Source: Bolinopsis microptera (lineage: Eukaryota > Ctenophora > Tentaculata > Lobata > Bolinopsidae). From it: DNA of 64,000 nucleotides. The notes under the pieces were generated by a model, which was not told where the DNA came from, did not search any database, and was given only the letters and a program-made list of their open reading frames with translations. The stretch spans positions 23,701,603-23,765,602 of the forward strand of contig NC_087072.1 of the NCBI RefSeq assembly GCF_026151205.1, written 5' to 3'. The position numbers and the translations under genes were made by a program. Positions 32,050-43,600 of the stretch are shown one piece after another. The stretch's first letter is position 1. Each line of letters begins with the position of its first letter.

Positions 32050-33717
32050 ATGCTTTCCACGAAATCCGACAGTTATCAGTTTCTCCATAATGAATTTCTT
32101 ACAGATAATCGTTTATCGTCTACAATGATATTGAGGTTGCTAAAGAAAACCTTGACTATCAAGAAAATATGTATCGTCACTTCGTGTTTTATCATCTCTT
32201 CTATAATACTAGTACAACCACCAGTCATGCTACAAACACAGATAACACTATCAACTTTCACTTTCGGTTTTGTTAATGTCATAGGAGAGGAGAAAGAAAA
32301 TCCTGTCAGTTCGAGTTTCAGGATTCAGCTATCCAGAGGAAAATGTTTGGGTTCGGTAACTGGGTCCCTTGTTCAAGCGGCGTTTTGTGACCCAACAATA
32401 TCACAGTCATTCAGCTTCACTCTGGACGGCAGGTTGATGTTTGAGCACACTAAACAGTGTTTACAAAAGTCAAATACCTTAGTTTCTGGTTCGGGACATC
32501 TTTTAGAACTGGGCGATTGTACTGGAGCTCCAAAATTTACCCTTCTTAACGAAACTTACCTTCAGCTTACAAATCATCATCTCACATCTGACTCAGGCGA
32601 GGTTTTGTGCATAACTCCAGTGACAAGGGATAATTCAAATATAAAACTCCATGCAACATTTAACCCCCATCAAGGTGATTTAGTAGGCCTCATGACTTGT
32701 CTTACAGATTATTCCAACGTGATACTTATTCAAGAAAACACATTTTTGGAGAGGAGAAAAGCTCTGATCCAACCGTTACCAGTGACCAACTCCACTTGCG
32801 ACTACCCAGCCTGCAGTCTGAACAAGCGAGCACCCCCAGTCACGCTGCTTCCTCCTCGCCAAACTAAAAGGTGCTATAATCTGTCTGAATGTGTGACAGT
32901 AGTCACTAAAACCGGTAGAAGACCCCATCTGGTGACGAGATTAGCTCAGTCTTTGAGGGAAGTAAAGGGTTACGATCTCCCCATAATCGCTGTGGATGAT
33001 GGTGGGGAACCTTACTCCCAGGAGATTCAGAGGAACTTGTCACATTTTCAGAACTTGGACTACATTATTAGTGATCCTGATAACGAGGATTTAGGGATCG
33101 CACTGGGACGGACGCTGGCAGTTCAACAGGTCAGGACAAAGTATTTTCTCTTACTTGATGACGACACGATTATCACCAACCGCACCAACATTGAACTACT
33201 TGCTGAGATTTTAGACACTACAGATGCATCACTGGTGGGTGGAAAAGTAACTGAAAATGCTGATTTTTCTGGGTATTTGCAGTTTGGGTACTCGGATATA
33301 GAAAAGAGACGACAACTTACTCTTTATAAAGGTGCCTGTGCAAGGTTCAATGAAACAATAGAGAACTTTCCAGAGTGCCTGAGATGCGAATTGACCACAA
33401 ATGTTTTCATGGCAAAGACAAAGGACATTTTGGAGGTGGGCGGCTGGAGCGAAGAACTGAAGATTGTGGAACACAAAGACTTGTTCCTGAGACTGAAAGC
33501 TGCCCAAAAGAAAGTTGTTTACTGTCCCGATTTTCAAATCCACAATGGGAAACAGACGAATAAGGAAAGAGATGTTGCTTACACGAAAAAGAGGTTCGGC
33601 CGATTTCATCTCATGAGAACACTTTTTGATAATATTTGGAATGTAGATGAAACTGTAGCGACATTTACCAAACGTATGACAGAAGAAGTTCGGTCGGAGA
33701 TACTAAGTGTTAGTTGA
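32050..33717 (+). CDS. Beta-1,4-N-acetylgalactosaminyltransferase-like enzyme with N-terminal lectin-like domain
   Basis: 555 residues in one exon. A type II signal anchor lies near residues 40-56 (ICIVTSCFIISSIILV), predicting a Golgi enzyme. Residues about 90-235 have the spacing of a ricin-type trefoil (KCLGSV, QCLQKS, LELGDCTG, VLCITPV). The GT12/GT-A catalytic part starts VTVVTKTGRRPHLVTRLAQS and has the metal-binding triple Asp at about 369-371 (FLLLDDDTII), then DASLVGGKV, ECLRCELTTNVFMAK and a GGWSEELKIVEHKDLFLRL acceptor-site block. The last parts resemble the B4GALNT1/2 family, which adds GalNAc to gangliosides or glycoproteins. The N-terminal lectin fusion is unusual for that family. 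It lies between two 813-bp repeats and shows no frame damage. Confidence 0.82.
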   Translation: MLSTKSDSYQFLHNEFLTDNRLSSTMILRLLKKTLTIKKICIVTSCFIISSIILVQPPVMLQTQITLSTFTFGFVNVIGEEKENPVSSSFRIQLSRGKCLGSVTGSLVQAAFCDPTISQSFSFTLDGRLMFEHTKQCLQKSNTLVSGSGHLLELGDCTGAPKFTLLNETYLQLTNHHLTSDSGEVLCITPVTRDNSNIKLHATFNPHQGDLVGLMTCLTDYSNVILIQENTFLERRKALIQPLPVTNSTCDYPACSLNKRAPPVTLLPPRQTKRCYNLSECVTVVTKTGRRPHLVTRLAQSLREVKGYDLPIIAVDDGGEPYSQEIQRNLSHFQNLDYIISDPDNEDLGIALGRTLAVQQVRTKYFLLLDDDTIITNRTNIELLAEILDTTDASLVGGKVTENADFSGYLQFGYSDIEKRRQLTLYKGACARFNETIENFPECLRCELTTNVFMAKTKDILEVGGWSEELKIVEHKDLFLRLKAAQKKVVYCPDFQIHNGKQTNKERDVAYTKKRFGRFHLMRTLFDNIWNVDETVATFTKRMTEEVRSEILSVS

Positions 33718-33793
33718 TTCTGTACACTAGGATATTATGTTCAGCCGGTTATTCGAACGTAAATTTTTATGCCAGCTTTGTTATGCAGATCCT

Positions 33794-34606
33794 ACATAGG
33801 TCCAGGAGTACCGGACGTTTAGGCAGGGTGCTAGGTTATGGAACACACTCAACTAGGTAGTATGAGAGTCCGAAAATCTCCGAAAGGAGATGTCATCAGA
33901 GTGTGATCCACTGCCTGACTGACCTGTGGGTAGAGTTCACTAGACTCTATAACTATGACAGGTAGTATCTTCTATGTGTTGCTGAGATCCAGTGTCCATG
34001 GAACCTATCACCTATCTAGATAATAATAACAAAATAATTTTGGATGGAGATCTCGCCATGTAACATGTATGTATGTTTTCATTATTATATTTATGGATTG
34101 TATTACATATATTTTGAAAATTTTTTCCAACAAAAATTATGAAGGAGTAAGTTTTTTTTTGACACGATTTTGTAAATTCGTTTATTGCTTGTTTAATTTG
34201 TATTTTTGCTTCATAACTTAGTATCATTTCTATCTGAGATTAAATTTATTTTGTAGATTATAATGTCGTGATTGCATAATCGATTGCAAATGTATTATAT
34301 CTCATTAATATGTATCGTGGTGGAAAAGTTTTAAGCGGGTAAAAGCCAGTTATTAAACCCTAGCTCCATAACATGAAGACCTTGTTTTAATTTGTATTGA
34401 AAAGCACTAATAGTCATATGATGCTTACTGTCACCAAGATGTAACTAGGTCGAACGGTAAAATTAGGTCTCATGTAGGAATTAGGTCTCAAGCAGGCGCG
34501 GCTTTTAAGTCTATTTATATATACGTCACCGTTCTCAGCAGATGAACTATCTACAGCTCTCAAGCAGACAAAGGACACGTACGGTCATGACGGAATTCCT
34601 TCTCTG
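33794..34606 (+). repeat. 813-bp direct repeat, copy 2, running into an intact LINE part
   Basis: Same sequence as 30724-31536. Here the LINE reading frame continues past the repeat edge (ELSTALKQTKDTYGHDGIP then LLYKCVD), so this copy appears to be the parental arrangement. Confidence 0.85.
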
Positions 34607-36000
34607 CTGTACAAGTGTGTTGACTTGGACACTGCTTTACTATCTCTGTTCAACAACATGCTAGCTACTGGTAAAGCCCCGGAAGAGCTTCTTGTCACTG
34701 CCATTCTTCCTATACCCAAAGGAGCTAAAAAGTTTTGTCCTGAAAATAGCAGAGGCATCTCCATCCTCCCTGTTGCCACGAAAATCTACAACAGGCTGCT
34801 TCTAAACCGAATCAGGAGCCACATAGAACCTCGCCTCCGATACAACCAGAATGGTTTCCGGCCTGGAAGAGGGACTCGTGAACAGATTCTGGCTCTTAGA
34901 CGTATCATCGAAGAGGTTGTGAACTTCCAGCTTCCTTGTGTCATCTCCTTTATTGACTTCTCAAAGGCCTTTGACTGCATCTTCAGATCGCATCTTCCCG
35001 ACATCCTGGCTTCCTACGGCTTTCCTAAAAAAATCATAAAAGCCATTATGTCACTCTACATCAACACTAAGGCTAAAATCATGACCCCTGAAGGTATAAC
35101 CTTAGAATTCCTTACCAACCTCGGAATTCTCCAGGGCGATGTTCTTGCACCTCTCATTTTTATCATCGTCCTGGATTTCATACTAAAACTGGCAATAGGG
35201 CCACGTGATGGGTTTAAAGTTGGAAGTAACTACATTGCTGATTTGGAATTCGCCGATGACCTAGCAACAATTACTGACAGCTTCAGCGAAAATGGCCGCC
35301 TTTGCCAAAGCATTTCTGACATAGCAGCCCGTTATGGTCTCCTTATTAACATCGAAAAGACCAAATACATGTCCTATAACATCCCGCGACCTGTCAACTC
35401 AGACGATAGAGTCTTTATTAACGGCATCCCTTTAGAAGAAGTTCATGACTTTAAGTACCTAGGATCCTTTATAGCCTCAACAAGCAGAGACATCGATGTC
35501 AGGAAAGGCCTCGCATGGAAAGCTTTACAGAGTCTAGATGCTTTTTGGAAATCTAATATGTCTAGGAAGATGAGTAAGATCAAAACTAAGATTTTTCGAA
35601 CTGCAGTAGAACCTGTTCTGCTGTATGGTGCAGAAACCTGGACTCTTAAAAAGGCTGATATTAGAGCACTAGACGGTGTTTATACTAGAATGCTACGAAG
35701 GGTCTTTTGTATCTCATGGAAATCACATACACCTAACTCCGTTCTTTACGGAAAGATTCCATCGGTGACGATACTATAAAGACACGAAGACTTCGTTTTG
35801 CAGGACATGTCTACCGTCTACAGGACCAACCTGCTCAACAACACCTTTTTTGGCAACCATCCTATGGCCAGCGTTATCGAGGACGACCACATAAGACCTT
35901 CCCGGACGTCCTACTTGAAGACACTGGAATGGAACCTGACCAGCTGCGTTTACTCATGTGTGATAGGGATAAATGGAGAGAAGCGTTGACACGAAACTCG
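34530..36000 (+). pseudogene. RTE-like LINE, reverse transcriptase, frameshifted near the end
   Basis: The open frame to 35779 carries reverse transcriptase blocks: AILPIPKGAKKFCPENSRGI, NGFRPGRGTREQ, FIDFSKAFDCI, GILQGDVLAP and the catalytic FADDLA near 35250. A thumb/connection follows with LLYGAETWTLKKADIRALD, a pattern seen in RTE and related clades. The frame breaks at 35779, and the tail continues in other frames to CDRDKWREALTRNSF near 35960. There is no N-terminal endonuclease, so this is a 5'-truncated or rearranged copy. Confidence 0.85.
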
Positions 36001-36048
36001 TTCCAGATTTCATCTGGATCGACCTAGGCAGGCAGGTAGGCATATATA

Positions 36049-36130
36049 TATATCACGCGCCTGCGTGAGACCTAATTCCTGCGTGAGACCTCATTTCTCC
36101 GTTCGACCTAGTTACATCATGGTGACAGTT
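36049..36130 (-). repeat. Inverted copy of the repeat end (pairs with 34439-34513)
   Basis: cgcgcctgcgtgagacctaa and cgttcgacctagttacatca are the reverse complement, with few differences, of the block gtaactaggtcgaacggt...caggcgcgg in both 813-bp repeats. The LINE is thus bracketed by inverted ends, as if carried inside a larger terminal-repeat element. Confidence 0.65.
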
Positions 36131-36633
36131 CACTTGGATAACCGACTCATTTGCTTGAAAACCTCACTTGACACTTGAGTGGTGTATTATGAGCAATTCT
36201 TTGCGGGTGTCATATACTGATTGGGTACTTGATCGGCTCTAACAGAGCAGCTGACTTGTTAACATGCAGGTGGCACATATTCAGTTACTGAGATGATCAA
36301 CTGATCCCAGGAGCTGACTAGATCCTCAGCTGTTGACAGAGTGGATCACATGATCGTCGAGCAGCTCCTGGATATGTTAGAGCCTTGAAATTTTAGGAGT
36401 CGATCGTTTTCAGATTCTGAGCACATTGCACTAATTCTTAACTCAGCAGCAGCTCCATAAGCTCTTTAAAATGCCAATCAGTGAATGATGAATCACTGAA
36501 TCAGTGTCTATCTGGTTTTATAGTATTAATTAAACGGCGTTTCATTGCTTTTATTTACTTGTTTGACTTTCTTTTTTATTTCTGCGTTATCACTTTGCAA
36601 CAACTTCTCAATTTGTATATTCAAATCTTAGCT
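36131..36633. other. Upstream region of the TRPA1-like gene
   Basis: 503 bases of AT-rich sequence with small ctgatc/gatcag repeats near 36290-36365. The promoter and leader of the channel gene should lie here. No clear TATA box was found. Confidence 0.3.
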
Positions 36634-39600
36634 ATGTCTAAGCACAAGTCATTTTACGGAGTAAGTTATACATTTTATTTCTACTGTTTCCTACAAATTT
36701 TCCATCCAACAAGAATAGGTTTTAAAGATGAAAATCTCAAATTATATGGCTAAAATGAGCACTTTATCGTCAATGTATTACAGAGTAACTGTAAGAATAG
36801 TGTAGGTAAAATTATTCCGAATGCTATGAGCATGTCTTCCCAGCATTGTACATGCGATCACTAGTTCTGATATATTTTTTAAAACCTTTACAGGCCTGTG
36901 AAAGAGGAGACTTGACTATGATCATGGCAATGTTAGATGCTGGCCAAGATGTCAACTTATCAAATTCATCAGACGGTTTCACTGGACTCCACTATGCAGT
37001 AGATTCAGGGAACCTTGAAGCTGTAAGAGTCCTTCTCTTTAGACATGCAGGTAAATCCACTGGGCATTTCCTTTTTCTAATCTACTATATATAATATCTG
37101 TAACTTCATTTATTACTGCTAATAACCATGAGTTAGATATTTTCAAACGTATTTTTCAGATCCAAACAAGAAAGGACCAGATGGTGCTTCACCTTTACAC
37201 TGGGCAGCTAGGACTGAAGACCGAGGTGAAATTATCAAGTGTCTTCTGAAAAGTCGAGCTGAGCCTAACTTACAGGTGTGTTATTTTTATCTAGCTTAGG
37301 TTCAAGTGTTTTGTTTCTATGCAACAGTCATTTGAAAATCGTATCTTTGCAGTTGAAGTGTTCAACATTCAGAACATTTACTGTGAACTGATCAAATATG
37401 AGAACCATTCAATTTCAGGGGGAAGTTTGGAAGTTGGAAGGGGCAGCAATTCATATTGCAGCAAATAAAGGGCATGTTAAGAATCTACGGGCCCTCATGA
37501 TGAACAGCGAAACTAACTCACTAAACATTAACTTATCAGGTATTATCAGTGGACTTTTCTAAGATTGTACTAAGCTTTTATGTTTTTAGATTATGACGAA
37601 CAACAGTACTAGTCACTAGCAACAAGTGTAATTTTAGTGCAGCTTATTTTAGTTATCATAGTTAAATAGACTATACTTCAGACAACGTTAGTGACTTTGC
37701 TAAAGGGAACACTGCACTACACTTGGCAGCTGCCCAAGGGCACGAAGCCTGTGTTCATTCTCTATTGCTCGACTACAAAGACAATCCTGACCTTTGGGCT
37801 AGAAATGGGTAAAATTGTGAATAATGATAAAATTATTTGTCTTATTGCATCTGGCCAGGTTCATATCATCTGAAAATTTATTTGTAATTCGGCCACATAC
37901 GCTGCACTGATGCACTGAAATATTGCCTCTAGCACATGGTTGACTTTTGTTGATGTTTGTATTTCAGGAAAGACCGACTGCCACTCCATGTTGCGTGTTC
38001 TCGGAACAATGAAAATATTGTCAAAGAACTGATCAAGAGATATGCTTTAGACAAGGGATCCAGGGACTGTATGGCGGCTGTTGATGCGTTCTCACGTAAC
38101 CCCCTCCAAATTGCTTGTCTGAATAACAATGTCAACGTGGTGAAATACTTGACTGACAGGGTAAAAGAATTGCTGCCATTTCTTGATATGGAAAAGTTCG
38201 TTAACTATTCAACAGGAGAACATGGTGAGTTATTTCGTATAATATTCATGCTGTGTTTAAATAATGCATTTCTCTTCAAATTATCGTTTAATTTTACCAA
38301 GTCCAATACGAATAGCCTTGATGACACAGTACTAAATATTTCCAGGCGAGACAGCACTACACTGTGGAGCAAGAGGAGGCAGTAAAGAGGTGATAGATAT
38401 ACTGATCAAAGCGGGGGCTAAAACAGATTGTGTTTCGGCAAGTCAACGCACCCCACTGCATGTGGCTTGTAAAAGAGGAAACCTGGACGCTGCCACCGCA
38501 CTCGCCAATTGGTTTGTTCAATAATTTTGATATGATGATATAACCTTATTAATATCACCAGTGTCTGTAAAACCGTTAGTTTGATTTTCATGAAATTGAT
38601 TTAATTTCGGTGATCTTTCAGGAATGGAGAATTGATAACGAGTGTTGATGATTCAGGAAAAACTGCCCTGATGATTGCCAGTGCTGAAAATGATTCACCC
38701 GCTATTGCTCAAATGTTGATAGGACTTGGTGCTAAAATTTCAGTTCACGATCATACTGGCAAAACTCCTGTCTTTGAGGCTGGTAGGTTTTATATAAGCA
38801 ATAAGCATGGCTCTGTTTTGTGCAGCATACTAAACAATCAACATGGCACTCACATAAAACTCATGTAAAATCTATCCCAATGTATGCAATTATTTAAAAA
38901 ATTTCATTCTAACGTGGTTCTTTCAATGGTGTCTTACTCAGTTCTACACAATCGTGTGAACGTTCTGGAGTATCTGATGACACAGTTGACATCAGACATG
39001 ATAGAACAAGATATTGACAAATCTCAGAACACACCGCTTCACTGGGCTGCTGATAAGGGTTTTCTGATATGTTGCAAGGTTAGGGGTTGAATCTTATCTC
39101 TTTTGGATAGAGTTAATCTAATAGGATTTATCGGATCATTTATTATTGTGTAATACTAATAGAACGTATATTCGAAAAAGCCCATGTAGTCGAAACGATG
39201 TAGCGTTGGCGGTACTTGTAACAAAGTTTAACTCATCAAATTTCAAACAGATTCTAATTGAAAAGAAATACAAGATCGGTCAAAGGAACAAAGTCAAGGG
39301 GAAAACACCAATTCATAATGCAGCAACGGAGGGGAGAACTGAGTAAGTTCGGTTTTTAATTTTAGTGATGTTTCTGTTTTGTATAATTTAACGTCCCTTA
39401 TCAACAGCTACTTTACGATATCTTAACAATGAAGTGACATATGCTTGATGAAATGAACCGTGAAAATAGATCTAATCAAAACTTGCAGGACGCTGAAAAT
39501 AATGTTAGAAAGTGAAAGTAAAAGTTGTCGTTTTGTCGATACAAACGGCAACACGCCTCTCCACGATGCCGCTCAGCGGGGTCAGTCCCAGTGTTGCAGG

Positions 39601-40627
39601 TTAAATTAACAACTTTTCTCAGATTTTAATATTCTTTTAACTCATTCGAAAATATAGGGAAACATAGCTGTTTTTGTTAACTATCGAAAATTTGAAAAAA
39701 ATGTGAACAAAATTTGTCGTAAAAATCATGATGAAAACATCAACATTTATATTTCGATAATAATATTGCTAGAAATAGTTATCAAAAACAAAATTCAGGT
39801 GATTTTAAGACTATGAAAATCGGAGAAAAATCAATTTAACAATAACTTACAGTTTTCAACTTTATTGAATCTATCAAAAACAAATGTAATCAAATTCAAT
39901 TGGCACACTAAAAAACAAATAGACATAAACTATGCTTTCAGCACATGAGTCATGGATAGGAAAAAAATAAGCTCGAAAATTATAATGCATAATATCTAGA
40001 AAAGCAAAATGCTAAGTACAAACTCACGATCATATTCTGTGATCTTTAGCTAAGAGTCGTCACAGTCGAGCTTTGAACAAAACTCTTCAGAAATGCAACG
40101 TTTGTAAAAATAGGAGTACCGTTATTTTTTCCAAAAAATTTACTTAATTAACAATTACTCATGAATTTTTGTAATGCTCAACAATTCTAAAACTATCTCA
40201 ATTCTCAATACTATCTTATAGCGGTGACTGAAGTGTGCCCTCCAACCCATCCCTCTCTCCTCAGGATCTTGCTGTCAAATGGAGTATAAACAACGAGAAT
40301 GCACGAGGTGTCACTCCCCTGCATCTTGCTGCAGAAGCAGGCCACAGAACTACCGTAAAAGTTCTGTTAGAAGCAGGTGCTAAGTTTAACGTGCCCGACC
40401 TAAACGAGGAAACTCCACTGCACTACAGCGCTCGTGCTGGACAGGAAGACACAACAAAGGCTCTGATAAATAAAGGTGCTAACTTGGCTAAAGTTAGCCA
40501 GTTCGGCGACACTCCTCTTCTAACAGCTATTCGGAATAATAATGAGAATGTTATAGCCTTGTTGTTACAGTCAGAGCAATGGAATAAGAAGCTCTGACTG
40601 TTCCTGGAACTACTAAATCAACTCAAG
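36634..40627 (+). CDS. TRPA1-like gene, N-terminal ankyrin exons
   Basis: Exons (approximate where noted): 36634-36660, 36894-37050, 37160-37275, 37419-37539, 37682-37808, 37968-38224, 38346-38511, 38622-38782, 38942-39078 (approximate), about 39190-39342, 39489-39599 and 40265-40627. Each encodes one or more ankyrin repeats, seen as TGLHYAVDSG, SPLHWAAR, TALHLAAAQGH, LPLHVACSR, TALHCGARGG, TPLHVACKRG, TPLHWAADKG, TPIHNAATEG, TPLHDAAQRG and TPLHLAAEAGH. Splice phases match at nearly every joint. In the last exon the phase-2 entry reads RILLSNGV and then meets a stop, while the ankyrin sequence resumes one frame over (INNENARGVTPLH). A similar shift appears near 40591, before ALTVPGTTKSTQ. Confidence 0.82.
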
Positions 40628-43600
40628 GTATGCTTTATAATATCACTGCAAGATATTTAATTTTAACGTAGTTATTTTGTACAAAATAACTACGTCAAAC
40701 CTCCTTTTAAGGAAACCTGACTTGCATATGGTTTCTTCCAAGAAAATCTTAACCCACATACGTATACTTGCTTTCGATATGGAAATGGCAAATTATGAGT
40801 AATAAGAGGAAACGACACAAGCTAGATTGCAAGTTGTCTCCACTCTCAATCTAACGCCCATTATATAAAAGCTCTCTTTGACTTCAAACTCATCAACAAC
40901 TCCCTAACACGGAGTATCAGTTAGATCATAATATTACAACATTGCTGTCTTAAACATGATACTGGATTTTAATGCTTAATTTCACCTGAAACAACTTTTG
41001 AGTTCTCATTTGCGACGTACCTTAACTGTCTCATTGGTTGATAAAATTCGGCGATGCTCAAGTCAACTTTTTAACTTCCTTAATATGTGATCGTTAAGGG
41101 CTTCTGTGGAATGCAAGACAATTTAAAATTTCTCCTCAGAGCCAGCGTTGGAATCTGAAGGTGATGCAGTAGATACAAGTGGTATCAAATTAAACATGTT
41201 ATCGGAAGTCGGGGGAAAGAAAGCCCGGAAAGAGCAGTTGATCAACAGTCACCCTCTGCATCAACTAATCATACACTATCCCTCCCAGGCGAGAGCTGTT
41301 TTTGACAAGTAACACAATTTCTTTACTTAAATCAAATTTATTTTATATTGTTGACGTTTGTTTTAGGGGAGAGGGATGATTTCTGTTTAATTGTTACGGT
41401 AGAAAAAATGCAATAAATTTTGTCTTACTTGGTTGACAATGACATTTTATACGCGCTTTTATGTCCTTATCTTAGATTCAGCTCCGTAATAGCGAGGGAG
41501 GGGGTTATAAATAACCAAACAGTGTGACAACTACTCCTCAGGTGCACCTATGTGGATCCAGATAACATGGTCTCCGAGGAAAAGGAGGACTATTGGGTTC
41601 AGTTTGACTACAGTGTTATTGACGATGCTACGGACGGTACCCTCCACCCTTTTAACACTATGGTACCTATTTATTTACCGTCATGGTACTCAAACTGTAT
41701 ATTAATTTTAAACGGTTGTCGTGTCATTAAAGCTTTTATAACAGTTTGATTTCGAGTCATTGCGAAGTTTAATTTAAATTACATCGCATTTAAAGCTCAT
41801 CGCTTGTCACTATGATATTAATAATACCCGTATTTCCTTTTTATCTCGGCCCTTTTACTTAAAGTTAAACCAATAACAACCCAGTTACAACACGACAGAA
41901 TAGACTTGTTGGATCACCCTCTTATCAGCTCTGTTATCACTTACAAATGGAATGCACAAGGCAAAGTCTGGTGTTATCTCAACGTGTTCCTCAATGTCAT
42001 CTTCGTCATATTCATCTCGTTTGTTACCTTATATTCACGCATTATTCACTTGTTATTCATTATTATTCATTATTTTCGGAAAGCCAGATTTACTGCCTCA
42101 TTTTATTTAAATCATAATTAAAAAAAAAACTAATTACAACACTACAAATCTATTACATTTATTGAGAAAATTATGTAATGTAACGCGATGGAAGTTCTTT
42201 AAGCGGGCAATTCCAGTCCAAACCCTGGAAACATGACATAAAAGATTTGTTTTTACTTGTTTGAATGAAAAGCACTAATACATAATGTCACACGCACATA
42301 CATGATTCATAGATGTATTATCTTTATGATCTCCTTATCAGCTTATCTCCGCAGAACGTACGCTCTGATGGAAATACCACCTGATTCTGAATCAACTAAT
42401 AATCGAGAGAAGGGAATTCTACTAGTCTTGTCGCTGTGCTCTATATGACTTAGTGGGTTGAGACTAGTTCTCGAGCTCTTTCAGCTCATTACCAACACCA
42501 GAGGATATTTAAAGTGAGGAGGGAGGCTAACTTTGTTCATGATCATTACATTTTTAAAGCGATGAAGATTATGGCTTTGTTATTTGCAATCTTGTTGTAC
42601 CAGGTTTGCTGGTAGCAGTCTAAATTAAACTGAAGTCGCCGCACTAGTCATAAAATATACTATGGTCGAGAGTCGAGCGTGCCATGAATTAACTTGTTAG
42701 TGTAACTTGAACAAATAAACGAAATTACAAATTTGCAACCTAATATGAGACATGAGTGGATTAAAGCAATATTACATTTACTTCAGGGACCCGATGAACT
42801 ATCTGGAAGTGGTTATATTTGGGCTGACTATTGTTTTCTGTCTCTCCATCATACAGTACCCAGATACCAGTCCCAGCTATTTTCAGTGGGAGGTAAGTCC
42901 TAAGTATTTCCCTGTAATTCCCACCTTGTTTTGACATGTACTGCTATATGCTTTATAATATCACTGCAAGATATTTAATTTTAACGTAGTTATTTTGTAC
43001 AAAATAACTACGTCAAACCTGACTTACATATGGATTCTTCCAAGAAAATCTCAACCCACATACGTATACTTGCTTTCGATAAGGAAATGGCAAATTATGA
43101 GTAATAAGAGGAAACGACACAAGCTAGATTGCAAGTTGTCTCCACTCTCAATCTAACGCCCATTATATAAAAGCTCTCTTTGACTTCAAACTCATCAACA
43201 ACTCCCTAACACGGAGTATCATGGATCAGTTAGATCATAATATTACAACATTGCTGTCTTAAACATCATACTGGATTTTAATGCTTAATTTCACCTGAAA
43301 CAACTTTTGAGTTCTCATTTGCGACGTACCTTAACTGTCTCATTGGTTGATAAAATTTGGCGATGCTCAAGTCAACTTTTTAACTTCCTTAATATGTGAT
43401 CGTTAAGGGCTTCTGTGGAATGCAAGACAATTTAAAATTTCTCTTCAGAGCCAGCGTTAGAATCTGAAGGTGATGCAGTAGATACAAGTGGTATCAAATT
43501 AAACATGTTGTCGGAAGTCGGGGGAAAGAAAGCCCGGAAAGAGCAGTTGATCAACAGTCACCCTCTGCATCAACTAATCATACACTATCCCTCCCAAGCG

